NCBI GenBank assembly: GCA_946412015.1 | Contig: CAMKGA010000017.1 | Location: 1-36,085, forward strand | Origin: an uncultured Caryophanales bacterium | GTDB lineage: Bacteria > Bacillota_I > Bacilli_A > RF39 > UBA660 | Length of the DNA stretch: 36,085 nt | Reading direction: 5' to 3' | Shown: positions 17,392-26,496 of the stretch, in pieces | How the letters are laid out: each line of letters opens with the position of its first letter | Position numbering within the stretch: the stretch's first letter is position 1 | Notes under the pieces: generated by a model | Databases searched by the model: none | Told to the model about the DNA's origin: nothing | Seen by the model: the letters and a program-made list of their open reading frames with translations, nothing else | Position numbers and translations under genes: made by a program

Positions 17392-19179
17392 TTATAATCC
17401 CCCTCCACTACCAAAGGATTCTAATTCTGCATCTGATGCTATAACATTAATTCTCATACGTCTGCTTCCACAGACAAATAACGCTTCCCCTTGTCCATAT
17501 TGCTTTATACTCTCTGCTTCGCTATCGTTAAGATCGATAAGCATCGATAAGTCATATACAGCTTGCTTTTTTAAACCCATAACAAGATAATATGAAGCAT
17601 TATCAAATATTGCTTTTCCCTGTGTAATAACAGAAGGATCACTAAAATCAGTTGGTTGTTGAGTAATAAGTATTGTTCCTGTATTATACTTACGCGCACG
17701 TCTCTGCATTTGAGCTAAGAAATCAGCTCCAAGTGTATTTCCCCCACTTAATAAAACGTGAGCTTCATCAACCATCATTACAGTATTAATTCTAGGATTT
17801 AATGTAAGTCCCCAGGCATACTTCAATATGTTAAAGAATAATGCATTTTTAATATTACTATCAGCATTCATTATTTCCCTAATATTAAAAACAATAAAAT
17901 TACTATTAGGAGAAATAGTTGTATGACCGTCAAAATAATACTTTAATTCTTTAACTATTGGTCTTATTTTTAATTCTAATCTTTCTAACACGTCACGCTC
18001 TTGTGTTTTTTCAGGCATCGCTAAAATACGTCCTTTTATTGTGGCATAAACATCTTTAAAGGTTGGATAATCCTGAGAAGAAAACTTCGTAAAATCACTG
18101 TTATAATCAATTCCATATCTTTTATATGTTTCTTGAACCACTTCACTAAACATATTAACCAAATCTTCAGTTATACCCGGATCATAATACTTTAAAAATG
18201 CTTTTATTGTTTGTAATGTACGAGTAAGAACAGCATGTCCTAATCCTTGTCTTATTTCTTCTTCATCGGCATCCAAGACAACTTCAAGTGGATTAATCAT
18301 ACCGTATTCTCCACCTTTACCAAGATCAATAAAATCTCCGCCATAAAGATTTACCATATCTTCAAATTCACCTTCAGGATCAATAATAACAAGTTGGTGC
18401 CCGTTTCTAATATGACTTCTTAGCATTATCTTAGCAGCAGTAGATTTACCACTACCAGAAGTACCCAATATTATCATATTAGCGTTATTTCTATTACTTT
18501 CTTTTCTTATTTGATATAAAAATTGATTAAATAATACTACACCACCTGAAAAGTCAACACCAAGTAATGTTCCTAATCCCGGATCTTTAATACTGTCAAA
18601 AATAAATGGATACATGGCTGCCATTGTAGGAGCTGGAATTGGTGTTCCAATTCTATTTTCAACATCTTGATTATCATAAATAGGCAAACACGATTTTAAC
18701 ACTTGATCTTGTTCAAACCTTAAAGGAATTGCCTTTAATTCCATTGACTCTAAATAATTCCTAATCTGCAATTTTTTTAATTCCAATTCTTCCTTAGAAT
18801 CAGCAGTAACCATAATATGCATTTGAAAATCATATATTTTTGCTTGACTTGCTGCAAGCTCACTTATAAATTGTTCAAGTGATTCATAATCTTGACGAAT
18901 TCTTTCTTGAATAGTCCTATCATTCTCATCTTGATATCTTTGCTTTAAATCAGCAAGTTCCTTATTAAGCATTTTACTCATGCTACTAAAAGGAAGAGGA
19001 ATATGTTTAATAACTAGCTTTATTCCAGACATACTTGTAAGTGATGATAAATATCCTGGATATATAAATTTTGGATAAGAAATAACCGAAAGTATAGTTG
19101 CATATTTATCACTAACTATAAATTCACTGGGCTTAAATTCAAGCCCCTTTGGAGCAATTTCAGCTTTAATACTACTCAT
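17392..19179 (-). CDS. VirB4-family T4SS ATPase
   Basis: Walker A LGTSGSGKSTAAK, VIIDPEGEFEDMV, Walker B NTVMMVDEAHVLL, ARKYNTGTILITQQPTDF. Confidence 0.95.
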   Translation of the reverse strand: MSSIKAEIAPKGLEFKPSEFIVSDKYATILSVISYPKFIYPGYLSSLTSMSGIKLVIKHIPLPFSSMSKMLNKELADLKQRYQDENDRTIQERIRQDYESLEQFISELAASQAKIYDFQMHIMVTADSKEELELKKLQIRNYLESMELKAIPLRFEQDQVLKSCLPIYDNQDVENRIGTPIPAPTMAAMYPFIFDSIKDPGLGTLLGVDFSGGVVLFNQFLYQIRKESNRNNANMIILGTSGSGKSTAAKIMLRSHIRNGHQLVIIDPEGEFEDMVNLYGGDFIDLGKGGEYGMINPLEVVLDADEEEIRQGLGHAVLTRTLQTIKAFLKYYDPGITEDLVNMFSEVVQETYKRYGIDYNSDFTKFSSQDYPTFKDVYATIKGRILAMPEKTQERDVLERLELKIRPIVKELKYYFDGHTTISPNSNFIVFNIREIMNADSNIKNALFFNILKYAWGLTLNPRINTVMMVDEAHVLLSGGNTLGADFLAQMQRRARKYNTGTILITQQPTDFSDPSVITQGKAIFDNASYYLVMGLKKQAVYDLSMLIDLNDSEAESIKQYGQGEALFVCGSRRMRINVIASDAELESFGSGGGL

Positions 19180-19718
19180 GCAAACACCGTCCCAAATGTT
19201 GTGGTTTGACCACCATTTAAAAAATTATCCAAAATCATTCTTAAATCATCATTACTAGTCTGAACAGCAGTTAATCCTGCTGATGCAAAATTGTTAATTA
19301 AATTTCTAATTCTCTTTTGAATTATTTCATCTTCTTTATGTTTAAATAATAAATAATACTCTGTATCTACAACACTATTTTTTATAAACATATTACCTTT
19401 TTCCATATCCTCAGAAATTAGTTTTCGTTGAACTGGAGATATAGAAGAATTATATAAAACTTGAAGTTCAGATAAATATACATTTATATCAACCGGTCTA
19501 TCAGCTGCAATAATCCAAAATTCATAATCGATTACATTATAAACTGTTTTTAAATTTGAAATAATTGCACTTTGCGTTCCTGGATCAAGTATAAAAATAT
19601 TCCTTGGCATAATCTTAACCCCTGAAACCTTAAGTTTATTATCAAGTACAATCATACCATTTGCAATACTTTTAACAGGAATATCAGTATATTTACTTTT
19701 TGTCTGCTTCTTCGCCAT
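19176..19718 (-). CDS. stand-alone TraC-like/VirB4 N-terminal-domain-like protein
   Basis: IPVKSIANGMIVLDNKLKVSGVKIMPRNIFILDPGTQSAIISNLKTVYNVIDYEFWIIAADRPVDINVYLSELQ resembles VirB4 N-terminal domains; start reset to MAKKQTK (19718); ATGA overlap with VirB4. Confidence 0.6.
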   Translation of the reverse strand: MAKKQTKSKYTDIPVKSIANGMIVLDNKLKVSGVKIMPRNIFILDPGTQSAIISNLKTVYNVIDYEFWIIAADRPVDINVYLSELQVLYNSSISPVQRKLISEDMEKGNMFIKNSVVDTEYYLLFKHKEDEIIQKRIRNLINNFASAGLTAVQTSNDDLRMILDNFLNGGQTTTFGTVFA

Positions 19719-20016
19719 CGTTATAACACCAACCTCTCCATATAAATTTTTGTCTCGTAGTATAAAATTCCCAAGCCAGAGCAATAATTGTTCTAATATT
19801 ATGATAATTAGGCACCGGGAATACTAGAAACGAGCAAATAAGCCCAGGTGCTAATGCAATTACTGCCATTAATATATTTTCAATAGGAAGTATCATCAAA
19901 AGCAACAATGATAAACCTACACCTATTAAAAACAATGCTAAATCAATTTTAGTAAATAATCCAAATAAAAGCATAGATTTTTTTGAATTAGCCGGTATCA
20001 AATACATATTATCCAT
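19693..20016 (-). CDS. PrgI-like two-TM T4SS protein
   Basis: 107 aa, ITKIDLALFLIGVGLSLLLLMILP-like paired TMs, YTTRQKFIWRGW tail, immediately upstream of TraC-like/VirB4; overlaps the next ORF by 26 bp. Confidence 0.65.
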   Translation of the reverse strand: MDNMYLIPANSKKSMLLFGLFTKIDLALFLIGVGLSLLLLMILPIENILMAVIALAPGLICSFLVFPVPNYHNIRTIIALAWEFYTTRQKFIWRGWCYNDGEEADKK

Positions 20017-20036
20017 ACTGTATCACATCCTTTTTA

Positions 20037-22112
20037 TTATTTCTTAGAATCAGTTTTAACATATTTATATACATCCTGCATGTCTCTAACTTCAGTACTA
20101 GATTCAGCAGCACGCACAACCGATTTTGTTTTTCCATTTATAGTCTTTATATCAGCAGTAGTTGATAAGCTTCCGTCATAATCGTAACTTCCAGTGTATC
20201 TTTCATTAACGTGTTCAATAGTAGATGAAATATTTTTAGAAATATTTACTAATCCTTGATCAGTCGAATTAACTTTACTTGCATAATCACTGCCCGCATA
20301 GCCGGTCATATAAGAATCGTAAGTTGCTGATCCAGCACCATAAACTCCGCCAACTCTTTCAATAGAATCAGCAATTTGCCCTGCATAATCAATATTATTT
20401 CCAGCAGAATCTTTATATCCATTTAGTGCAATCTGGCCGCCGTTTTCCTGTACTTCTTTAACTCTGGCATCAATCGAATCCTGCCACATTTTCATTGCAG
20501 CGTGATCACCTGCATTTTCTGCAGCGACTCTACGTCTTTCAAACTCTTTAGCTATTTTATCTCCACCTAAAACCCCATTATAATAACTTTTATAACCATC
20601 TTGAATTGATTTCATAGAGTTACTAAAATCTTCATATTTATCTTTAGCTGTCATACCTCTAAACATGTTTTTGAAATTTTCCCTTGATACTCTGCCAGGG
20701 CTAACACCATCATTTTTCATCTTTTTTATTTCACGTTTTCTAGCAGCTCCCGCACCATAAGATGATGAAAAATTTTTGCCAAATTTGTCTCCTTTAAAAC
20801 CACCAGCAAAAGCTTTTCTCATAGCTCTACCAGTACCTCTAAATCCTTTACCAGTAAGTAAACTAGCACCTCCCACTAAAGCAGCTCCGCCAATTCCAAC
20901 ACCAGCAATTTTTCCAGCTCTTTTTCCTATTTTCTTACCAGTACCTATAATCTGTTTACCACCAATCATACCATCTTCTAGTTTTTTTAGTGGATTTAAA
21001 GTAAATCCTCCATCTAACTTAATACCTAAATTTTCAAGTAATTTTGGTAATTGTTTTATAAACATTAAAACACCAATTATAACAAATAATTTTACCCATC
21101 CATTAGTAATCTCAGAACCATTAACAACATCAAACATTCCAAAATCACCAACTCTAGCAATAACATAAATTCCAAAATATAGTGCTAGCAATCTAATAAA
21201 TAAACTTAAGAAAGTAGACAAACACATTTGATACCATTTTTTAAACAATCCATCTTTTCCACTTTTAGGATCCATATAAGATATAACCGGAATTGTATAT
21301 ACAAGTTGTAAAAATGCAAGTTTTACGCTTCTAAGTCCAATATCAATACAGAATGTTATTAAAAGCAAACAAACTACTACAGCAACTACAGTTGCAATAG
21401 GATACTTATAGTCTATTATAAAATACTCATTATTACCATCTTTAGTTGTCTCAAGAGCCATGTCTGATCTAAAAGTAAGTCCTAAACTTTTATTTTCAAT
21501 TCCTTTTGTATAATTTGTTACAGTCTGCTCTGTTGCTCCAGCAGAAATCATATCAGATGCACATTCGCTACTAAATGCACCCTCCTCATCATATATGCTG
21601 GCACAGTTATTTAAAGCATTAATTGACGCTCTAGGCATAAAAAACGGCAACATTACTTGAAAAGCCATTTCTCCACCTGCAGTATCAATTATTGTTAAAT
21701 TATCTAAATCTCCATCAGATTCCTCAATCTTTTCACCAAGTAGAAATTTTGCTAAAATATTATCATCTAATATTTTTGATTGCAAATTAAAGGCCATCTG
21801 AAAAATATATGGCACTAATACAAGTAGCGCAAGCGAAACAATTGCATTCTGAATCAATTTACCAAATCCTTTGCTCTTTTCTGTAAAGTCATCAGGATTC
21901 ACAATATATGTTATTAAAGAAAAAGAAAGTTTAAATAACATAAATATACCAAGTAACAATTCAATTCTATATGCAAATTGTGCAATATCGCCTTGACTTA
22001 AAATTGATGTCCTAGAAATAGCAATCAATAAATCATATAATGTAGATATAAAATTAAATAATGTTGAATCGATAGCTATAAAAAATCTAGCCATTATTTT
22101 GAAAAACCACAT
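20037..22112 (-). CDS. VirB6/TrbL-like polytopic T4SS protein with long cytoplasmic tail
   Basis: 691 aa, multiple TMs, Gly-rich KIAGVGIGGAALVGGASLLTGKGFRGTGRAMRKAFAGGF, then hydrophilic tail; typical gene order VirB6-PrgI-VirB4. Confidence 0.8.
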   Translation of the reverse strand: MWFFKIMARFFIAIDSTLFNFISTLYDLLIAISRTSILSQGDIAQFAYRIELLLGIFMLFKLSFSLITYIVNPDDFTEKSKGFGKLIQNAIVSLALLVLVPYIFQMAFNLQSKILDDNILAKFLLGEKIEESDGDLDNLTIIDTAGGEMAFQVMLPFFMPRASINALNNCASIYDEEGAFSSECASDMISAGATEQTVTNYTKGIENKSLGLTFRSDMALETTKDGNNEYFIIDYKYPIATVVAVVVCLLLITFCIDIGLRSVKLAFLQLVYTIPVISYMDPKSGKDGLFKKWYQMCLSTFLSLFIRLLALYFGIYVIARVGDFGMFDVVNGSEITNGWVKLFVIIGVLMFIKQLPKLLENLGIKLDGGFTLNPLKKLEDGMIGGKQIIGTGKKIGKRAGKIAGVGIGGAALVGGASLLTGKGFRGTGRAMRKAFAGGFKGDKFGKNFSSSYGAGAARKREIKKMKNDGVSPGRVSRENFKNMFRGMTAKDKYEDFSNSMKSIQDGYKSYYNGVLGGDKIAKEFERRRVAAENAGDHAAMKMWQDSIDARVKEVQENGGQIALNGYKDSAGNNIDYAGQIADSIERVGGVYGAGSATYDSYMTGYAGSDYASKVNSTDQGLVNISKNISSTIEHVNERYTGSYDYDGSLSTTADIKTINGKTKSVVRAAESSTEVRDMQDVYKYVKTDSKK

Positions 22113-22162
22113 ATTATGTCACCACTTCCAATTAAAATTTATAAATAAACTATTCTAGTATG

Positions 22163-22191
22163 ATTATATCAAAATAGATTTAATTAATCAA
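22163..22191 (-). promoter_or_regulatory. candidate strong sigma-A promoter driving the virB6-virB4-virD4 unit
   Basis: minus strand TTGATT-17 bp-TATAAT with extended TGA before the -10. Confidence 0.7.
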
Positions 22192-22194
22192 TAG

Positions 22195-22217
22195 AAAAAA
22201 ACAAGCAAAATGCTTGT
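22195..22217 (-). terminator. intrinsic terminator after the 127-aa VirB2-like gene
   Basis: minus strand ACAAGC-ATTTT-GCTTGT followed by T-run; stem abuts the stop codon. Confidence 0.85.
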
Positions 22218-22600
22218 TATCCATTAAACACACATGCTCCCGCTTTAGCTTCTCCCTTAATAAAGCAATTAAAACATCCCATAATTGTATCTTGATTTGA
22301 TCCTGCAATAAAATTCACTACAAGCTGAACTAAATAGATAATAAAGAACACAATTACAGCTGCAATTAATCTTTTTACAAAAGTCATTTGTGCCTTTTTT
22401 ATTTCATCTTCTTTACTTGCAATTACTGCTTTAGCTAAATCTAACATACCAAATACAATTAATAAAATTGGAACAACAATTTGTATAAGTGTAACCATCG
22501 TAGAGATTATGTATGGAAACATACCACTAAAAACAAAATTATCTACAGAACCACAAGTATACTCTGCATCTGTTGCAACTTTCGCTAAAATTTCAAACAT
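22217..22600 (-). CDS. VirB2/T4SS-pilin-like protein, candidate major subunit
   Basis: DLAKAVIASKEDEIKKAQMTFVKRLIAAVIVFFIIYLVQLVVNF, C-terminal CFNCFIKGEAKAGAC; AGGAGG RBS at 22608-22613. Confidence 0.78.
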   Translation of the reverse strand: MFEILAKVATDAEYTCGSVDNFVFSGMFPYIISTMVTLIQIVVPILLIVFGMLDLAKAVIASKEDEIKKAQMTFVKRLIAAVIVFFIIYLVQLVVNFIAGSNQDTIMGCFNCFIKGEAKAGACVFNG

Positions 22601-22624
22601 TTCATTTCCTCCTAAACTATCATT

Positions 22625-22653
22625 ATTATATACTCTATGTTATTTTTTGTCAA
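22625..22653 (-). promoter_or_regulatory. consensus sigma-A promoter for the 127-aa VirB2-like gene
   Basis: minus strand TTGACA-17 bp-TATAAT, both hexamers perfect consensus. Confidence 0.85.
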
Positions 22654-22658
22654 TACGA

Positions 22659-23747
22659 CTACTTGATTATATATGGATTTTTTAAAGAACCATCGCCACC
22701 ATTATACAATTCTTCGCCATCAATATATATAACCCAATTATATTTCATACTTTTACTTGCAGTATCCAACTCAGGACCCTGAGCTGATAAATAATATACT
22801 TTCGAACTATCTTCATTAACTGTATCTAAAGTCCAAGAATAATTTATAAAATCAGATATATAATTATAATTAGTACAAGATAAATCTTCTATAGATTTAC
22901 AATTAGCATCATAACTTGCCCTAGTAAAATCAGTAATACTTGGCAACGATATAACTTGATTATCTAATTTGTTTTCACATTCTGTTGTAATATTTATATT
23001 AAAATCATTTATAGAACGTTTTCCTGTACAAACACTATATGGAATAATCTTGCTTTTAGCATCCATATTAAGTTGTTTATCATTTGTATAATCCTCTTTT
23101 AGTCTGTCTATTATTACACTATCATAATAATTATTAATACCAGAATACTTTTGAAAAACATTATTATACTTTGAATCCCAACGATAAGACATCTTCTCAT
23201 TACTTTCTTTAATTAACTTTAATATACCATCAGAATCCATTTTTATAATTCTATAAGTAACATCGTAAAAACTAATATAATTATTTGCTTTATTACCCTT
23301 AAAAATATATTCTTCATCTACTTTATATAAACCAGAATCACTTGTAACAACATTTTTTAACAAATGATCTTTTATATAATCCGTCTTATAATCATCACAT
23401 TCCAAATATGGAATATACGAATATAATTTATCAGAAATAATATCATTAGAATTGTTTCTAATTTCAACGCTGCCACTACAACTTGTATCTTTTATTGCCT
23501 TTTCAGTTGACTTCATTCCATCAGTTACCAAATCATTTAGCTTAATAATAACTGTTTTTCCTTTTTTAGGAAGCATTTTATGTCTTTTGGCATATGTCTT
23601 AGCATGTTTTATCATTAAGTCTTCATAATTAGAATACGAACTACCTGAAGAGCATCCCCTAGCAAAAAACATTATTAACATAAAAAGTATTGGAATAGCT
23701 ATTATAACTCCACATGTTATTAAAAATTTAGAATCTAATTTTTTCAT
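22659..23747 (-). CDS. single-TM extracytoplasmic protein of unknown function in the VirB2-like cluster
   Basis: Start reset to MKKLDSKFLITCGVIIAIPILFMLIMFF at 23747 (RBS AAGGGGG); C-terminal GEELYNGGDGSLKNPYIIK; Cys-rich ectodomain. Confidence 0.65.
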   Translation of the reverse strand: MKKLDSKFLITCGVIIAIPILFMLIMFFARGCSSGSSYSNYEDLMIKHAKTYAKRHKMLPKKGKTVIIKLNDLVTDGMKSTEKAIKDTSCSGSVEIRNNSNDIISDKLYSYIPYLECDDYKTDYIKDHLLKNVVTSDSGLYKVDEEYIFKGNKANNYISFYDVTYRIIKMDSDGILKLIKESNEKMSYRWDSKYNNVFQKYSGINNYYDSVIIDRLKEDYTNDKQLNMDAKSKIIPYSVCTGKRSINDFNINITTECENKLDNQVISLPSITDFTRASYDANCKSIEDLSCTNYNYISDFINYSWTLDTVNEDSSKVYYLSAQGPELDTASKSMKYNWVIYIDGEELYNGGDGSLKNPYIIK

Positions 23748-23757
23748 AACATCCCCC

Positions 23758-24174
23758 TTACTTTGTCGAACAAGAACTTGAATTAGGACCATTTATAAAA
23801 CAACTGGCACAATTCACAATTCCTTCCGAATCATCAGCGACAAAATTTACAACCATCTTAACAATTAAAATTACAAAAAACATTATAATAGCTGCAAGAA
23901 GTCTTTTTATAAAAGTCATCTGACCTTTTTTTATTTCATCTTCTTTTCCAGCAACTATTGCTTTTAATAAGTCTATCATTCCAAATATTACTAGTAATAC
24001 TGGACCTGCTATTTGTATTATTAATACAACAATATGCACAGTATTAGCAATCTTTTCATCTATCATTACATTATCGCCTAAAACAGAACAACCAGTAATA
24101 TCTTTTGCATAGACAGGAAAAGATGAAAAAGAGCACAAAATAAGCAACAATAAATATTTATATATTTTCTTCAT
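23758..24174 (-). CDS. VirB2/T4SS-pilin-like protein
   Basis: Signal peptide MKKIYKYLLLLILCSFSSFPVYA; DLLKAIVAGKEDEIKKGQMTFIKRLLAAIIMFFVILIVKMVVNF; CASCFINGPNSSSC. Confidence 0.75.
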   Translation of the reverse strand: MKKIYKYLLLLILCSFSSFPVYAKDITGCSVLGDNVMIDEKIANTVHIVVLIIQIAGPVLLVIFGMIDLLKAIVAGKEDEIKKGQMTFIKRLLAAIIMFFVILIVKMVVNFVADDSEGIVNCASCFINGPNSSSCSTK

Positions 24175-24191
24175 AATACTTCCTTTCAAAA

Positions 24192-24587
24192 TTAATTACA
24201 ATTACCAGCATCTACAACAAAACATTCAACACAACCCCAAATACTATCATCATTTCCTATAATGCTTATAATAAACTTAACAATAACAATAATAAAATAA
24301 ACTAACGCTCCCATAATAAGTCTTTTTATAAAAGTACTTTGAGCCTTCTTTATATCATCTTCTTTTTGCGATGAAATCGCTTTTAGAAAATCAATTGCTC
24401 CCATTACAACTAATATTATTGGTACAATAATTTGTATAATATTTATACCAGTATTAGATAGTTGTAATACCTTATATGGTAACTCTTTTATTTTGCCACA
24501 CGTTACCACTTTAGTTTTAGCATAAACTGGACTAAGTGAAAAAAATGATAAAGCACTTATAAAAACAATATATATCTTTTTCTTCAT
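24192..24587 (-). CDS. VirB2/T4SS-pilin-like protein
   Basis: Start reset to MKKKIYIVFISALSFFSLSPVYA; DFLKAISSQKEDDIKKAQSTFIKRLIMGALVYFIIVIVKFI; CVECFVVDAGNC. Confidence 0.75.
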   Translation of the reverse strand: MKKKIYIVFISALSFFSLSPVYAKTKVVTCGKIKELPYKVLQLSNTGINIIQIIVPIILVVMGAIDFLKAISSQKEDDIKKAQSTFIKRLIMGALVYFIIVIVKFIISIIGNDDSIWGCVECFVVDAGNCN

Positions 24588-24594
24588 AATATCC

Positions 24595-25077
24595 CTACTT
24601 ACTTTTTTTAGATTCATTATCTTTTGCATTACAATTCTTTGTGCCATTTAGAAAACAATTAGCACAATCAATTATATCAGGCGATTTATTAGCATCAGCA
24701 GCAACACTTACTATAATCTTCATTATAACAAAAACAAAAAATACTATTGCACCAGTAATTAGTTTTTTTACAAAAGCTAATTGTGCTTTTTTTATTTCAT
24801 CTTCCTTACTTGAAGTAATAGATTTCATAAGTGTTATCATACCCATAACAACTAATATTACAGGAACACTAATCTGAATTATCAAATAAACTATATTAAC
24901 CACCCTTGGAACACTAGCAGGCATTCCTTCAATCATATTATTTCCACAGCTAACAACATCTGTTTCAATATTATGATAAACCTCTCCTTCTAAATTAATA
25001 TTATCATCAGCCCTTACTAGAGTTAATTGTACCATAAATATGCTAAATATTACAAATATTAAGAAAATCTTTTTCAT
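24595..25077 (-). CDS. VirB2/T4SS-pilin-like protein
   Basis: Signal peptide; TLMKSITSSKEDEIKKAQLAFVKKLITGAIVFFVFVIMKIIVSV; CANCFLNGTKNC. Confidence 0.75.
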   Translation of the reverse strand: MKKIFLIFVIFSIFMVQLTLVRADDNINLEGEVYHNIETDVVSCGNNMIEGMPASVPRVVNIVYLIIQISVPVILVVMGMITLMKSITSSKEDEIKKAQLAFVKKLITGAIVFFVFVIMKIIVSVAADANKSPDIIDCANCFLNGTKNCNAKDNESKKSK

Positions 25078-25085
25078 TTTATCAC

Positions 25086-25970
25086 CTATAAATTTAGTTT
25101 GCTTATTAAATTATTAATTATTTCACTATTTTTTCTCTCATTTATAAGAGGAAGATTATAAAAAGCTTTTAAATGAGATTCAGATTCAAATTGTTTAATA
25201 TCAGATTTTTCAAGTGGCGACATATTAAGCACTACTTTTTCTCCAGATAATTTTCTAAACATTGTTGGATCGACCATCATAGATTGATTAATTCTAATCA
25301 TAGTTGGTTCTATTAAATAAATAACCTCATCACAATACTTAATTGCATCTTTACTAAGATTCAAATCAACTAATATTATATCTTGATTTGAATTTTTTTG
25401 CAACGTAAGAGGTAAATCATTTTCCTGAATTGAAAGCATTTCTTTATCATAGAAAAATTTAAAATCAAGTTTATCAAGTTCAATTGCTAGAACTTTTCTA
25501 TATTTTTCTAAATGTTTTTTTATTATGTATATTAATGTCGTAGCACCTGCATGCTTTGTAACATTTTTTATTCCAATCACTTTTGCTTGATTAACATTTT
25601 TATTAACTAAAACTATTGCATCTTCATAAGTGTTTGGATTGGAATATAACGAAACAATTTGTTCTCCATTATAAGCGATATTGTATAATCCAGATTCAAT
25701 TATAGTTTTTAAATAATCTAAAGTTACATTTTGTTCACTCATAACAAGAATTATTTTATCTCTTTTAATAAAACTTAATAAGCTTTTTATAGAATTAATA
25801 TCACTATAATTATTAAGAGCAGTAATATCAATAATTACTTTTTCATATTGTAATGCACTAATTTGTCCAAATATTTGAGTTACGTCAAATACACCTTTAT
25901 AAACACTTGCATTGGATATTCCAATTGAATTAATTATATTTTCATTTAAATTTTCTATTACTATATTCAT
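25086..25970 (-). CDS. TadZ/CpaE-like protein with degenerate Walker A
   Basis: Position in Tad cluster; GIKNVTKHAGATTLIYIIKKHL (no canonical GKT), then VLAIELDKLDF, DIILVDLNLS; start reset to MNIVIEN behind AAGGAG. Confidence 0.6.
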   Translation of the reverse strand: MNIVIENLNENIINSIGISNASVYKGVFDVTQIFGQISALQYEKVIIDITALNNYSDINSIKSLLSFIKRDKIILVMSEQNVTLDYLKTIIESGLYNIAYNGEQIVSLYSNPNTYEDAIVLVNKNVNQAKVIGIKNVTKHAGATTLIYIIKKHLEKYRKVLAIELDKLDFKFFYDKEMLSIQENDLPLTLQKNSNQDIILVDLNLSKDAIKYCDEVIYLIEPTMIRINQSMMVDPTMFRKLSGEKVVLNMSPLEKSDIKQFESESHLKAFYNLPLINERKNSEIINNLISKLNL

Positions 25971-25983
25971 AATAATTCTCCTT

Positions 25984-26496
25984 CTATTCACTTAAATAAT
26001 AGGTTCTTGTTTCTCCATAAACAGGTATTTTATAAAGTGTTCCAATATTTAATGTATTTAAATTAAAATAACTAAAAGTTACTATTGTATAATAATAACT
26101 TGTACTATTTATAGTATTTTTAAAAATACAGTATCCATTAAATTCATCTCCATTAGTAGAAGATGGATAAAAAAGACTAACATCTACACTATCACCATCA
26201 GCATTACTAATTTTTTCTATTTTCTTTAATATATCACTACTACTACAATTTGAAATGTCACCATTTACCTTATATCCCATATTAGTTAATGTCTTATTAA
26301 TAGATACTATACAATTGGGATTATCAAAACAATCCTGATCGTTAACCATATAATATCTATCAAGGATACCATTAATATTAGTTTTAGCTTTATATGCCTT
26401 CGTATAAGAATTTGATGTAATAATTACAGAACTAACTATTCCTAAAATAATAATGATAACAATAAGTAAAAGCGAGCTGCCAACAGAATCTCTCAC
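25984..26496 (-). CDS. minor pilin-like protein (MRDSVG class)
   Basis: MRDSVGSSLLLIVIIIILGIVSSVIITS N-terminal hydrophobic helix; Cys-containing ectodomain; overlaps upstream gene. Confidence 0.6.
   Translation of the reverse strand: MRDSVGSSLLLIVIIIILGIVSSVIITSNSYTKAYKAKTNINGILDRYYMVNDQDCFDNPNCIVSINKTLTNMGYKVNGDISNCSSSDILKKIEKISNADGDSVDVSLFYPSSTNGDEFNGYCIFKNTINSTSYYYTIVTFSYFNLNTLNIGTLYKIPVYGETRTYYLSE

Noticed and set aside
20776-21168. 130-aa Pro-rich plus-strand ORF
   Set aside because: Antisense translation of the Gly/Lys-rich VirB6 segment; composition artefact.
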